A stretch of DNA of 64,000 bases, taken from NCBI GenBank assembly GCA_039808885.1, contig JBDHTX010000005.1, positions 1 to 64,000 of the forward strand, read 5' to 3'. The notes under the pieces are model-generated. The model did no database searches. It was not told the DNA's origin and saw nothing but the letters and a program-made list of their open reading frames with translations. A program made the position numbers and the translations under genes. Positions 23,265-31,030 of this stretch are shown piece by piece; position 1 is the stretch's first letter; each line of letters opens with the position of its first letter. The DNA is from Dongia_A sp039808885 (GTDB taxonomy: Bacteria; Pseudomonadota; Alphaproteobacteria; Dongiales; Dongiaceae).

Positions 23265-26081
23265 TCACTGCGCCGCGGTCGCGGCGGCGGCGGTGTCGCC
23301 GTCCTTCAGCACCTCCATCAGCGCCGCGCGGATGGCCTTCAGGCGGGGCTCGGCCTCGATCTTCAGGCCGAAGCGATCCTTGACGTAGAATGTGTCGACG
23401 GCGCGGTGGCCGAAGGTCGAAATCTTGGCATTGGCGATGCGCAGATCCTGCGCCATCAGCGCGGCGGTCAAGGCGTGGACCAGGCCGCGGCGGTCGCGCC
23501 CGGTGATCTCGATGACGGTGAAGGCGCTGCTCGCCTTGTTGTCGATCAGCACCCGCGACGCCACCGGGAAGGCGCGCACGGCGGGGTTCACATGCGGCGG
23601 CAGCGACTTGATCGCGGCCAGGGTCTGCTCGGGGGCCTCCAGCACCCGCTCGATGGTCGAGCTGAGGCGCGCGAGGCGCGTCGGCTGGTCGAAGGGCCCG
23701 CCCTCGGAATCCTGGATCACGAAGACGTCGAGCGCCATGCCGTTCTTCAGGGTGAAGATGCGCGCCTCGCCGATATTGGCGCCGCTCAAGGCAAAGGCGC
23801 CGGCCAGCTGCGAGACCAGGCCGACGCGGTCGGGCACGTAGATGGTGACCTCGGTCATCGCCTCCCAGGCATCGATGCGGAAATCGACCGACAGGCTGCG
23901 CTTGTCGAGCTCCGCCTCGCGGATCAGCCGGGCATGGCGCTCCAGGATGGCGAGCGGGAAGGAGAGCCAATAGGCGGCGTGGCCGCGGGCGAAATGCGCC
24001 TCGATCTCCGCTTCCGGCCAGTCGGCCAGCTTCTGGCGCAGCTCGGCGAGGATGCCCTCGACCTGCGCCTCGCGCCCGGCGAAGACCAGGCCGCCGGAGA
24101 GGTACTCGACCGATCGGTTGTAGAGATCGCGCAGCAGCTGCGCCTTCCAGCCGTTCCAGGTCTTCGGCCCCACCGCGCGGATGTCGGCGACGGTCAGGAC
24201 CAGCAGCAGGCGCAGGCGCTCCAGCGACTGCACCTGGTCGGCGAAATCGGCGATGGTCTTGGGGTCGTCGATGTCGCGCTTGAAGGCGGTGTTCGACATC
24301 AGCAGGTGATAGCGCACCAGCCAGGCGACGGTCTCGGTCTCCTCCGCGGTGAGGCCGACGCGCGGGCAGAACTGCTCTGCCACCTCGGCGCCCAGCACGG
24401 AATGGTCGCCGTTGCGGCCCTTGGCGATGTCGTGCAGCAGCACCGCGACATAGAGCACGCGGCGCGACAGCACCTCATGCACCACGGAGCTGGCGATCGG
24501 CGCCTCGTCCTTCAGCGCCCCGGTCTCGATCTTGTGCAGCAGGCCGAGGGCGAAGAGCGTGTGCTCGTCCACCGTGTAGTGGTGGTACATGTCGAACTGC
24601 ATCTGCGCCACCACGCGGCCGAAATCCGGCACGAAGCGGCCGAAGACGCCGGCCTCGTTCATGCGCCGCAGGGTCTGCTCCGGCCCCTTCGACGAGGTCA
24701 GGATCTTCAGGAACAGCGCGTTCGCCTTCGCGTCCTCGCGCAGATAGCGGTCGATCAGCTTCGATTTCTCGGCGATCCAGGTGAAGGTCATCGGCTGGAT
24801 GTCGAGGTCGTGCTTCTGCGCCACGCGGAAGATGCGGATGAGGTCGATGGGATGCTCGTCGAAATGCTTCGCCTTCGGCACCGAGAGGCGGCCCGCATCG
24901 AGCCCGAAGCCCTCGATCTCGCGCTTGCGCAGGCCGATCGACGGCAGGCGGATGAAGGAGCGCTTGAGGTGCTGCGCCTCGACCGCGGTGCAGAAGAAGC
25001 GGGTCAGCTCGCCGACATTCTTGGCGGTGAGGAAGTAGTGCTTCATCAGCCGCTCGACCGCGTTGTTGCCGGCGTGGTCGCGGTAGCCCAATCGGCGCGC
25101 GATCTCCAGCTGCGTGTCGAAGGTGAGCTTGTCCTCGGCGCGGTTGCGCAGATAGTGCAGGTGGCAGCGCAAGGTCCACAGATAGGCCTCGGCCTTGTCG
25201 AAGCGCTGCGCCGCCTTCGCCGTCAGCACGCCCTGGTCGACCAGCTGGTCGAGCGTGTCGGCGCGGTAGAGGAACCGGCCGATCCAGCGCAGGGTCTGCA
25301 AATCGCGCAGGCCGCCCTTGCCCTCCTTGATGTTGGGCTCGAGCTGGTAGCGCGAGGGGCCGAACTTCTCGTGCCGCGCCTTCCGCTCGGCGAGCTTGGC
25401 CTGGTAGAAGGCCTCGCCCTGTCCGGCCACGCAGTCCTTGAAGAAGCGCTTGCGGAACTTGTCGTAGAGCTCCTGGTCGCCCCACAGGTAGCGCGCTTCC
25501 AGCAGGCTGGTGAGGATGGTGAGGTCGCCCTTGGCGCGCGCCAGGCATTCGTCGATGGAGCGGGTCGCCTGGCCGACCTTCAGCCCCAGATCCCACAGGC
25601 GGTAGAGGATGAATTCCACCACCTGCTCGCAATGCGGGGTCAGCTTGTAGGGCAGCAGGAACAGGAGGTCGATGTCGGAGAAGGGCGCCAGCTCGCCGCG
25701 GCCATAGCCGCCGACCGCGACCAGGGTCAGCTTCTCGGCGGCGGAGGGGTTGGCGAGCGGATAGAGCACCTCGGCGGTGAAGTCGTAGATGGCGCGGATC
25801 AGCTGGTCGATCAGGAAGCTCATCTCGCGCGACAGGCGACGGCCGCTCTCGGCGGCGCGCGGATCGGCGTCGAAGCGGCGGCGGATCTCCGCCCGTCCCC
25901 TGGCCAGGTGCTCGCGCAGCACCGCGCCGATGGCGGCGGTCTCCATGCGCGGATCGGGCGATTCTGCCACGGCATCCTTCAACGCCTGGGTCAGCGCCCG
26001 GCGGTCCAGGATGTCGCGCTGCCGCGCGATGTCGCGGTCGGAACTGGGTTCGCTCTTGCCCCGGGCGGCCTGGATGTTCAT
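23265..26081 (-). CDS. glnD: [Protein-PII] uridylyltransferase / uridylyl-removing enzyme GlnD
   Basis: 938 residues from the ATG at 26081 (MNIQAARGK); the frame is open further but the extra sequence is repeat-derived. Domains in order: nucleotidyltransferase with GGYGRGELAPFSDIDLLFL (about 120-138), GlnE-type helical middle, HD domain with LLHDIAKGRNGDHS (about 545-558) for deuridylylation, and two C-terminal ACT domains (about 735-815 and 845-925) that sense glutamine. GlnD modifies the PII proteins and so sets nitrogen-assimilation status. Confidence 0.96.
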   Translation of the reverse strand: MNIQAARGKSEPSSDRDIARQRDILDRRALTQALKDAVAESPDPRMETAAIGAVLREHLARGRAEIRRRFDADPRAAESGRRLSREMSFLIDQLIRAIYDFTAEVLYPLANPSAAEKLTLVAVGGYGRGELAPFSDIDLLFLLPYKLTPHCEQVVEFILYRLWDLGLKVGQATRSIDECLARAKGDLTILTSLLEARYLWGDQELYDKFRKRFFKDCVAGQGEAFYQAKLAERKARHEKFGPSRYQLEPNIKEGKGGLRDLQTLRWIGRFLYRADTLDQLVDQGVLTAKAAQRFDKAEAYLWTLRCHLHYLRNRAEDKLTFDTQLEIARRLGYRDHAGNNAVERLMKHYFLTAKNVGELTRFFCTAVEAQHLKRSFIRLPSIGLRKREIEGFGLDAGRLSVPKAKHFDEHPIDLIRIFRVAQKHDLDIQPMTFTWIAEKSKLIDRYLREDAKANALFLKILTSSKGPEQTLRRMNEAGVFGRFVPDFGRVVAQMQFDMYHHYTVDEHTLFALGLLHKIETGALKDEAPIASSVVHEVLSRRVLYVAVLLHDIAKGRNGDHSVLGAEVAEQFCPRVGLTAEETETVAWLVRYHLLMSNTAFKRDIDDPKTIADFADQVQSLERLRLLLVLTVADIRAVGPKTWNGWKAQLLRDLYNRSVEYLSGGLVFAGREAQVEGILAELRQKLADWPEAEIEAHFARGHAAYWLSFPLAILERHARLIREAELDKRSLSVDFRIDAWEAMTEVTIYVPDRVGLVSQLAGAFALSGANIGEARIFTLKNGMALDVFVIQDSEGGPFDQPTRLARLSSTIERVLEAPEQTLAAIKSLPPHVNPAVRAFPVASRVLIDNKASSAFTVIEITGRDRRGLVHALTAALMAQDLRIANAKISTFGHRAVDTFYVKDRFGLKIEAEPRLKAIRAALMEVLKDGDTAAAATAAQ

Positions 26082-26118
26082 GGCCTCAACATAGGCGCAG
26101 CGGGGGTTAAGGGAAAGT

Positions 26119-26145
26119 GACGCGGGGGCACAAGGCCCCCGCGTC
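26119..26145 (-). terminator. Strong hairpin between the GIY-YIG gene and glnD
   Basis: GACGCGGGGGC and GCCCCCGCGTC form a perfect 11-bp stem around ACAAG. On the minus strand it follows the GIY-YIG gene and precedes glnD by 37 bases, with a partly T-rich stretch (CACTTTCCCTT) after it, so it could stop read-through into glnD. Its right arm touches the GTCAT end of the GIY-YIG element. Confidence 0.55.
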
Positions 26146-26532
26146 ATGGCAAGGCTTGGCCTTGCCATCCACGAGTTTGGGGTCATTAGACCAGCTGGTC
26201 GTAGAGGTCAGCCCAGTCCGGATTGTTTTCCACGATCAGCCGGACTTTCCAGGCGCGCGGCCAGCCCTTGATGACCCGCTGGCGCCGGATGGCGCCCTGG
26301 ATCGTCTGGTGTTCCTCGGTGAAAACGAGCCTTTTCAGGCCGTATTTCCTGGTGAATCCCGACAGAGCGCCGGTTCGATGCTGCCAGGCCCGATGCCGCA
26401 AGCTGCCGGTGACCCCGACATAGAGGATGCCGCTTGGCTTGTTGGTCATGATGGAGACCCAGCCACTCATTGGCCCCCACTGGCCAAGTTTCGGCAAACT
26501 CATGGATGCCAAGGCCAAGCCTTGGCATGACG
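26143..26532 (-). mobile_element. GIY-YIG paired-hairpin element, copy 1 (intact gene)
   Basis: A 390-bp unit with 36-bp terminal inverted repeats (26143-26178 and 26497-26532). Each end reads GTCAT, a hairpin, then ATCCA and GAGTTT. The left hairpin is GGCAAGGC-TTG-GCCTTGCC, the right GCCAAGGC-TTG-GCCTTGGC: two changes that compensate each other, so the stem is kept. The single gene inside is a GIY-YIG nuclease. A second unit lies at 32308-32741. No transposase is present; movement by the nuclease is inference. Confidence 0.75.
26186..26470 (-). CDS. GIY-YIG nuclease family protein
   Basis: 94 residues from the ATG at 26470 (MSGWVSIMTNK); the ATG at 26449 is an alternative. The single domain has the GIY-YIG layout: the GIY strand is degenerate (WVSI), YIG appears as LYVG, followed by the conserved Arg in RHRAWQHRTG, the Glu in FTEEH and the Asn in NNPDWADLY, as in the small UPF0213-type proteins. 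The domain cuts or nicks DNA in homing and repair nucleases; the target here is unknown. It is enclosed by inverted hairpin repeats and is the active-looking version of the broken gene at 32405-32695. Confidence 0.87.
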   Translation of the reverse strand: MSGWVSIMTNKPSGILYVGVTGSLRHRAWQHRTGALSGFTRKYGLKRLVFTEEHQTIQGAIRRQRVIKGWPRAWKVRLIVENNPDWADLYDQLV

Positions 26533-26571
26533 GAGTTTAGGAGGCCCGCTGGAGTCTTGTCTCCTGTGGCA

Positions 26572-27180
26572 TCAATCCCCGGGGGCCTGGAGCTTGGACA
26601 AGGCGTCGTAGACGATGTCCAGGCCGCCGGAGGCGCAGCCGATGCCGATGACCCGGCGCTTGAAGCCGGTCTCGATCGGGTTCATGTAGCGCTGGATGGC
26701 GAGGCAATGCGAGGGCTGGCCGCTGATATCGGCCTTGAACTCGGCCGTGTCGTAGCCGTTCTTGTTGCCGAGGCCGTTCCAGCCCTCGAGCTCGATGGAG
26801 GAGAAGAAGTCGCGCGTGCCCTCGCGCAGATCCTGCCGGCGCAGATAGAGCCGCGTCGCGGTCAGCCGCACGCTGACCACGGTCAGGAACATGGAGCGGT
26901 CCTCGGAGGTGATGCTGATCAGGTCCGAGCGCGTCTCGCCGCTGGCGCCGTCCTTGGCGGCGCGGCCGCTGATCCGCAGGCAATCGACGAAGAAGCCCTG
27001 GCCGGAGAAGACGAAGGGCGTCTCGCTGCAATCGATCGGCTCGTCGTCGGACGCCGCCCGGGCCGGCCCGGCCGGCAGCGCCGGCAATGCGGCGACCAGT
27101 GCCATCAGCCCCAGCATCGCGAGACCGGGCGCCGTCCGGGAGCGCCACCGGCGGAACGAAACGCCGAAAAATGCCTGCAT
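26572..27180 (-). CDS. Secreted protein of unknown function (202 aa)
   Basis: Starts at the ATG at 27180 (MQAFFGVSFRRWRSR), giving a basic N-terminus and hydrophobic core (about 19-43, APGLAMLGLMALVAALPALPAG) with a likely signal peptidase site after ARA. The mature part has four cysteines in pairs (IDCSETPF, FVDCLRIS, HCLAIQ, GIGCASGG), suggesting disulfides in the periplasm. The family is not recognised. It stands alone, divergent from the ATP-binding protein gene across a 428-base gap. Confidence 0.72.
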   Translation of the reverse strand: MQAFFGVSFRRWRSRTAPGLAMLGLMALVAALPALPAGPARAASDDEPIDCSETPFVFSGQGFFVDCLRISGRAAKDGASGETRSDLISITSEDRSMFLTVVSVRLTATRLYLRRQDLREGTRDFFSSIELEGWNGLGNKNGYDTAEFKADISGQPSHCLAIQRYMNPIETGFKRRVIGIGCASGGLDIVYDALSKLQAPGD

Positions 27181-27608
27181 GCGAATTGCCCTCGTCAAAA
27201 TTGCACTGCCAATATCCGGTGCGCCCATCCCATCGGGCGCGGCCCGCCCGCTGTTCCCGCCGGCTTCGGCCCCACGGGGCCAGCCGCCAGACCTGGCCCA
27301 CGAACCTATCCCGGCAAGTCTGGCCCGTCCGGCCGCAGGCGTCCAGCGCCTCGGGGCCGCCGCGCCAGGCCCGATTCTCCCTGCGCGCGCGGTCCGTCGC
27401 CGGATTATCAGACGGACGGTGGCGGCGAGGCCGCAGGCCTGACATGGGAGGCACGAAATGGGGGACCAGGCGGGACGGTTGCATGATGTCCTTCCCCGGC
27501 ATAAGGTCGCGTTAACAAGCCGATAGGCGGGGGCGCAGCGAAATGCGCGCGGCGCGGGGAGCGCCGGAACAGGGGACTTGCGACAGGGTTGACGGTGGGG
27601 GTCGAGGG
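27181..27608. other. 428-base gap between divergent genes, no feature recognised
   Basis: The region is GC-rich and should hold the promoters of the two flanking divergent genes. Open frames here have no family-like sequence or ribosome-binding site. A small GC palindrome (GGCCCCACGGGGCC) is near 27268. No convincing -35/-10 pair was identified. Confidence 0.5.
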
Positions 27609-28382
27609 ATGGCGGAACAGGCGCTGCTGGTCGAGGATCTGCACAAGCGCTTCGGCGATCTTGAAGTCTTGAAGGGCGTTTCGGTCGAGGCGGAGACCGG
27701 CGACGTGATCGCCATGATCGGGTCTTCCGGCTCCGGCAAGTCGACCCTGCTGCGCTGCATCAACCTGCTGGAGACGCCGGATTCGGGCAAGGTCTCGGTC
27801 AGCGGCGAGCTGATCCGCATGCGGCCCACCCGCGACGGCCACGCCGTGCCGGAGGACTGGAAGCAGGTCGACCGCATCCGCTCCACCCTCGGCATGGTGT
27901 TCCAGAGCTTCAACCTGTGGTCCCACATGACGATCCTGGAGAACGTCATCGAGGCCCCGGTGCATGTGCTGAAGCTGCCGCGCAAGGAAGCGGTCGAGCG
28001 GGCGGAGAAACTGCTGGCCAAGGTCGGCATCGCCGACAAGCGCAACCATTATCCCAGCCACCTCTCCGGCGGCCAGCAGCAGCGCGCGGCGATCGCCCGC
28101 GCGCTGGCCATGGAGCCCAAGGTGATGCTGTTCGACGAGCCGACCTCGGCGCTCGACCCGGAGCTGGTGGGCGAGGTGCTGCGCGTCATGCGGCAGCTGG
28201 CCGAGGAAGGCCGCACCATGCTGGTGGTGACGCACGAGATCGGCTTCGCCCGCGAGGTCGCCAACAAGTTCATCTTCCTGCACCAGGGCAAGATCGAGGA
28301 GCATGGCGAGCCGAAGGAGCATTTCGCCAATCCGCGCTCCGACCGCCTGAAGCAGTTCCTCACCACCGCGCATCACAAATAG
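27609..28382 (+). CDS. Polar amino-acid ABC transporter ATP-binding protein (HisP / OccP type)
   Basis: 257 residues from the ATG at 27609, preceded by GTCGAGGG. Walker A GSSGSGKST, Q-loop FQSFNLWSHMTILENV, signature LSGGQQQR, Walker B VMLFDEPTSALDPE, H-loop VVTHEIGFA. The insertion MRPTRDGHAVPEDWKQVDRIR after the first beta sheet is characteristic of the HisP / OccP histidine-opine-arginine group. No permease or binding protein is adjacent, so it must work with subunits encoded elsewhere. Confidence 0.92.
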   Translation: MAEQALLVEDLHKRFGDLEVLKGVSVEAETGDVIAMIGSSGSGKSTLLRCINLLETPDSGKVSVSGELIRMRPTRDGHAVPEDWKQVDRIRSTLGMVFQSFNLWSHMTILENVIEAPVHVLKLPRKEAVERAEKLLAKVGIADKRNHYPSHLSGGQQQRAAIARALAMEPKVMLFDEPTSALDPELVGEVLRVMRQLAEEGRTMLVVTHEIGFAREVANKFIFLHQGKIEEHGEPKEHFANPRSDRLKQFLTTAHHK

Positions 28383-28433
28383 AACGCACGGAACAGGGCG
28401 GCGCGACGCACCGCCGTCGCATCTCTCTCGTTC

Positions 28434-28542
28434 GTCGTCCCGGCCTTGCGCCGGGACCCATTCCTCCGCCGCAAGGGCGGAGCAAGCGCGCGGCAGGGCC
28501 CTTGCGGCTGCACCGTGGACCCCGGCGCAAGGCCGGGGTGAC
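28434..28542. repeat. Paired-hairpin repeat (family B) after the ATP-binding protein gene
   Basis: A 109-bp element: GTCGTCCCGGC-CTTGC-GCCGGGACCCA at the left, GTGGACCCCGGC-GCAAG-GCCGGGGTGAC at the right, in inverted orientation, with a CCGCAAGGG/CCCTTGCGG pair in the middle. Again the stems differ in sequence but remain paired. It lies between co-directional genes. Confidence 0.8.
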
Positions 28543-28602
28543 GCGGGAGAGGCGGCAAGGGCGGCGCGTTGAAAGGCATCACCAACACGAAGCAATGCGA
28601 CC

Positions 28603-29742
28603 ATGCCCCTGATCCAATACCTGACCCAAATCCAGTTCGAGGCCGGCGCGGTGCGGCTGACCCAGGGGGAATGCGCGAAGCTCGGCATCGCCCGGCCGCT
28701 CATCGTCACCGACAAGGGCGTGCGCGCGGCGGGGCTGCTCGACCGGCTGATAGGCGCGCTCGACAATGGTGCGGCGCTGCCGGTCTTCGACGACACGCCG
28801 CCCAATCCGAACGAAAGCGCGGTGCGCGCGGCGGTGGCGCTCTACAGGAGCGAGACCTGCGACGGGCTCATCGCGCTGGGCGGCGGGTCCTCGATCGACC
28901 TCGCCAAGGGCGTGGCACTGCTCGCCACCCATGACGGCGCGCTGAAGGAGTACGCGGTGATCGAGGGCGGCGGGCCGAAGATCACGGCGAAGGTGGCGCC
29001 GCTCATCGCCATCCCGACCACGGCGGGCACCGGCAGCGAAGTGGGGCGCGGCGCCGTGCTCATCATGGCCGACGGGCGCAAGCTGGCGGTGATCTCGCCG
29101 CACCTGATCCCGCGCGTGGCGATCTGCGACCCGGAGCTGACCTTCGGCCTGCCGCCGCTGCTGACCGCGGCGACCGGCATGGACGCCATCGCCCATTGCA
29201 TCGAGACCTTCCTGTCTGCCGCCTTCAACCCGCCGGCGGACGGCATCGCGCTCGACGGCCTGCGCCGCGGCTGGGCGCATATCGAGCGGGCGACCAAGGA
29301 CGGCCAGGATGTGGAAGCGCGGCTCAACATGATGAGCGCCTCGATGCAGGGGGCGCTCGCCTTCCAGAAGGGCCTCGGCTGCGTGCATTCGCTGAGCCAT
29401 TCGCTGGGCGGGCTGGAGCCGCGGCTGCATCACGGCACCTTGAACGCCTTGTTCCTGCCGCCGGTGCTACGCTTCAACGCCGCGCATGAGAGCGTCGCGC
29501 GGGAGCGCAAGATGGAGCGGCTGGCCGAGGCGATGGGCCTGCATCCCGGCGCCGAGATCGATGTCGAGCTCACGCGGATGAACGCGCGGCTCGGCCTGCC
29601 GAAAGGCCTCGGCGCGCTCGGCGTGACAGAGGCGCTGTTTCCGCGCATCATCGCCGGCGCGCTGGCCGACCACACGCACAAGACCAATCCGCGCGCGGCC
29701 AGCGCGGAGGACTACACGCGGATGCTGCGGGAGGCGATGTGA
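28603..29742 (+). CDS. Iron-containing alcohol dehydrogenase
   Basis: 379 residues, full length for the group III (iron-dependent) family. NAD-binding GGGSSIDLAKG (about 98-108), the PTTAGTGSEV block (about 142-151), and the metal ligands Asp in MDAIAHCIE and His in SLSHSLGG and HHGTLNALFLP are in place. Overall it most resembles 4-hydroxybutyrate dehydrogenase-type members, but substrate assignment in this family from sequence alone is unsafe. Followed after five bases by a small secreted-protein gene. Confidence 0.92.
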   Translation: MPLIQYLTQIQFEAGAVRLTQGECAKLGIARPLIVTDKGVRAAGLLDRLIGALDNGAALPVFDDTPPNPNESAVRAAVALYRSETCDGLIALGGGSSIDLAKGVALLATHDGALKEYAVIEGGGPKITAKVAPLIAIPTTAGTGSEVGRGAVLIMADGRKLAVISPHLIPRVAICDPELTFGLPPLLTAATGMDAIAHCIETFLSAAFNPPADGIALDGLRRGWAHIERATKDGQDVEARLNMMSASMQGALAFQKGLGCVHSLSHSLGGLEPRLHHGTLNALFLPPVLRFNAAHESVARERKMERLAEAMGLHPGAEIDVELTRMNARLGLPKGLGALGVTEALFPRIIAGALADHTHKTNPRAASAEDYTRMLREAM

Positions 29743-29746
29743 CCCC

Positions 29747-30229
29747 ATGGGCGCGTTGAAGCGGACGGTGATCCTCGCGGCGGCACTTGCGCTCGCCGCG
29801 CCGGCATTCCGGGCGATGCCGGCCCAGGCCGAGGAGATCATCCTCAGCGACGAGGCGGTGAACGATTGCGCGCTCGCCTTCCTGAAGGCCCTGCGCAAGA
29901 AGGACGTCGGCGCGGCGATGAGCCACAGCGGCGTGCCCTTCGTCGCCGAGGACGCGAAGCTCTTGAAGACCGAGGCGGAGCTGCGCGCCTATTTCACCGA
30001 GATGCTGCAGGCGATGGAGGATGACAGCGTGCTGCCCAACGCCGTCTTCGGCGTGCTCGAATACGAGGGCAGCCGCGGCGCCACGGCGAAGGAGGCGCTG
30101 ACGCTGCGCGACCAGGTGCTGACCAAGGCCGACCGCCTCGTCGGCATCGGCCGCGACGGCCTCTCGCGCGGCGTGCTGCTGGTGAAGGCGGTGGACGGCC
30201 AGCCGGTGGTGGTGGGGATCGGGTATTAG
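29747..30229 (+). CDS. Small secreted protein, NTF2-like (160 aa)
   Basis: 160 residues with a signal peptide (about 1-28, ending MPAQAEE). The mature part (NDCALAFLKALRKKDVGAAMSHSGVPFVAEDAKLLKTEAELRAYF) has the helix-strand pattern of SnoaL/NTF2-like folds, which often bind small molecules. The family was not identified further. Probably in one transcript with the alcohol dehydrogenase. Confidence 0.72.
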   Translation: MGALKRTVILAAALALAAPAFRAMPAQAEEIILSDEAVNDCALAFLKALRKKDVGAAMSHSGVPFVAEDAKLLKTEAELRAYFTEMLQAMEDDSVLPNAVFGVLEYEGSRGATAKEALTLRDQVLTKADRLVGIGRDGLSRGVLLVKAVDGQPVVVGIGY

Positions 30230-30251
30230 ATTCCGGCGGCGTGGCGCACAA

Positions 30252-30674
30252 TCATTCGAGCGCAGTTCGCGTGGGCAATGAGGCTGTCGCCGACGGCAGC
30301 TGTGGCTGCGACGGCAACTCCTCGACGACTTGTGCGCTCAGCTGATTTGTTGCGGGCTGGGCTTGTCCGAGATGCACGTTGACGATGCTCTGTGATGCGG
30401 CGGTCACGTTTGTCCGCTGCGCCACAACAGTGTTCGGCATGAAACCCTTCGCTATCAGCGTATTCCAGTGCCACCCGTTGTAGAAGAACGGGAAGATCAG
30501 TGTGGTCACACCAAACGTCAGAAGATTGACCAAAATGATGACCAGGAAACCGACGAAGTGACCGCGGAACAACGCCGGGAAAGGTCCGAAGAAGAGCGTC
30601 GTCCAAGAAAAGCCCTGTAGTCCGACCGCAACTTGTCCGGTCATAGGATTCGTCATCGGGACAGCAATCGCCAT
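30252..30674 (-). CDS. Small membrane protein with GFSWTTLFFGPFPALFRG motif (140 aa)
   Basis: 140 residues from the ATG at 30674 (MAIAVPMTNP). The pattern FSWTTLFFGPFPALFRGHFVGFLVI with a second helix (VTTLIFPFFYNGWHW) and LIAKGFMP is a recognisable layout of small bacterial and prophage membrane proteins with two or three helices; the tail is polar and probably disordered. Base composition from about 30240 to 31020 is less GC-rich than the flanks, suggesting recent acquisition. Function unknown. Confidence 0.75.
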   Translation of the reverse strand: MAIAVPMTNPMTGQVAVGLQGFSWTTLFFGPFPALFRGHFVGFLVIILVNLLTFGVTTLIFPFFYNGWHWNTLIAKGFMPNTVVAQRTNVTAASQSIVNVHLGQAQPATNQLSAQVVEELPSQPQLPSATASLPTRTALE

Positions 30675-31030
30675 TTTGACCCCCCAATCAGAGCGAAGCG
30701 GAGCTGAGCATACGGCAGCAAGCCTTGGCGACGCGAGTCCCTGGAAATTATGAACCGCAAAAATTGCGCGCCCCGATCCGCACATCCAGGGGCCGCCAGA
30801 CCGCCTTTTACGTAACCGCAACGCACCGCGACTCGGGCGGAACTGAATCGGAACGATTCGGGATTCCGGAGGAGAACGCGGTTGTGCGATTCAAACTCAA
30901 GCAATACAATGGCTTGAGGTTGGTTTCTTAAAGTGGTTTCGATGTTTCCGGTTTGTCCTCTCCCGAGTCGCACCGAGTCGCGCTTTGAGGCGGTTGGACT
31001 TTTCCGGATTCGCTACGGTATCGGGGGCGC
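30675..31030. other. 356-base gap of lower GC, no gene recognised
   Basis: It holds the upstream regions of two divergent genes. Open frames on both strands lack ribosome-binding sites and recognisable sequence. The composition continues that of the membrane-protein gene to its left, so the acquired segment may extend to about 31020. Confidence 0.5.

Noticed and set aside
23406..26120. Long plus-strand open frame opposite glnD
   Set aside because: Antisense of glnD, which has complete nucleotidyltransferase, HD and ACT motifs.
30725..30931. 68-residue plus-strand open frame upstream of dapC
   Set aside because: No ribosome-binding site, no recognisable sequence, overlaps the leader region of the opposite gene.
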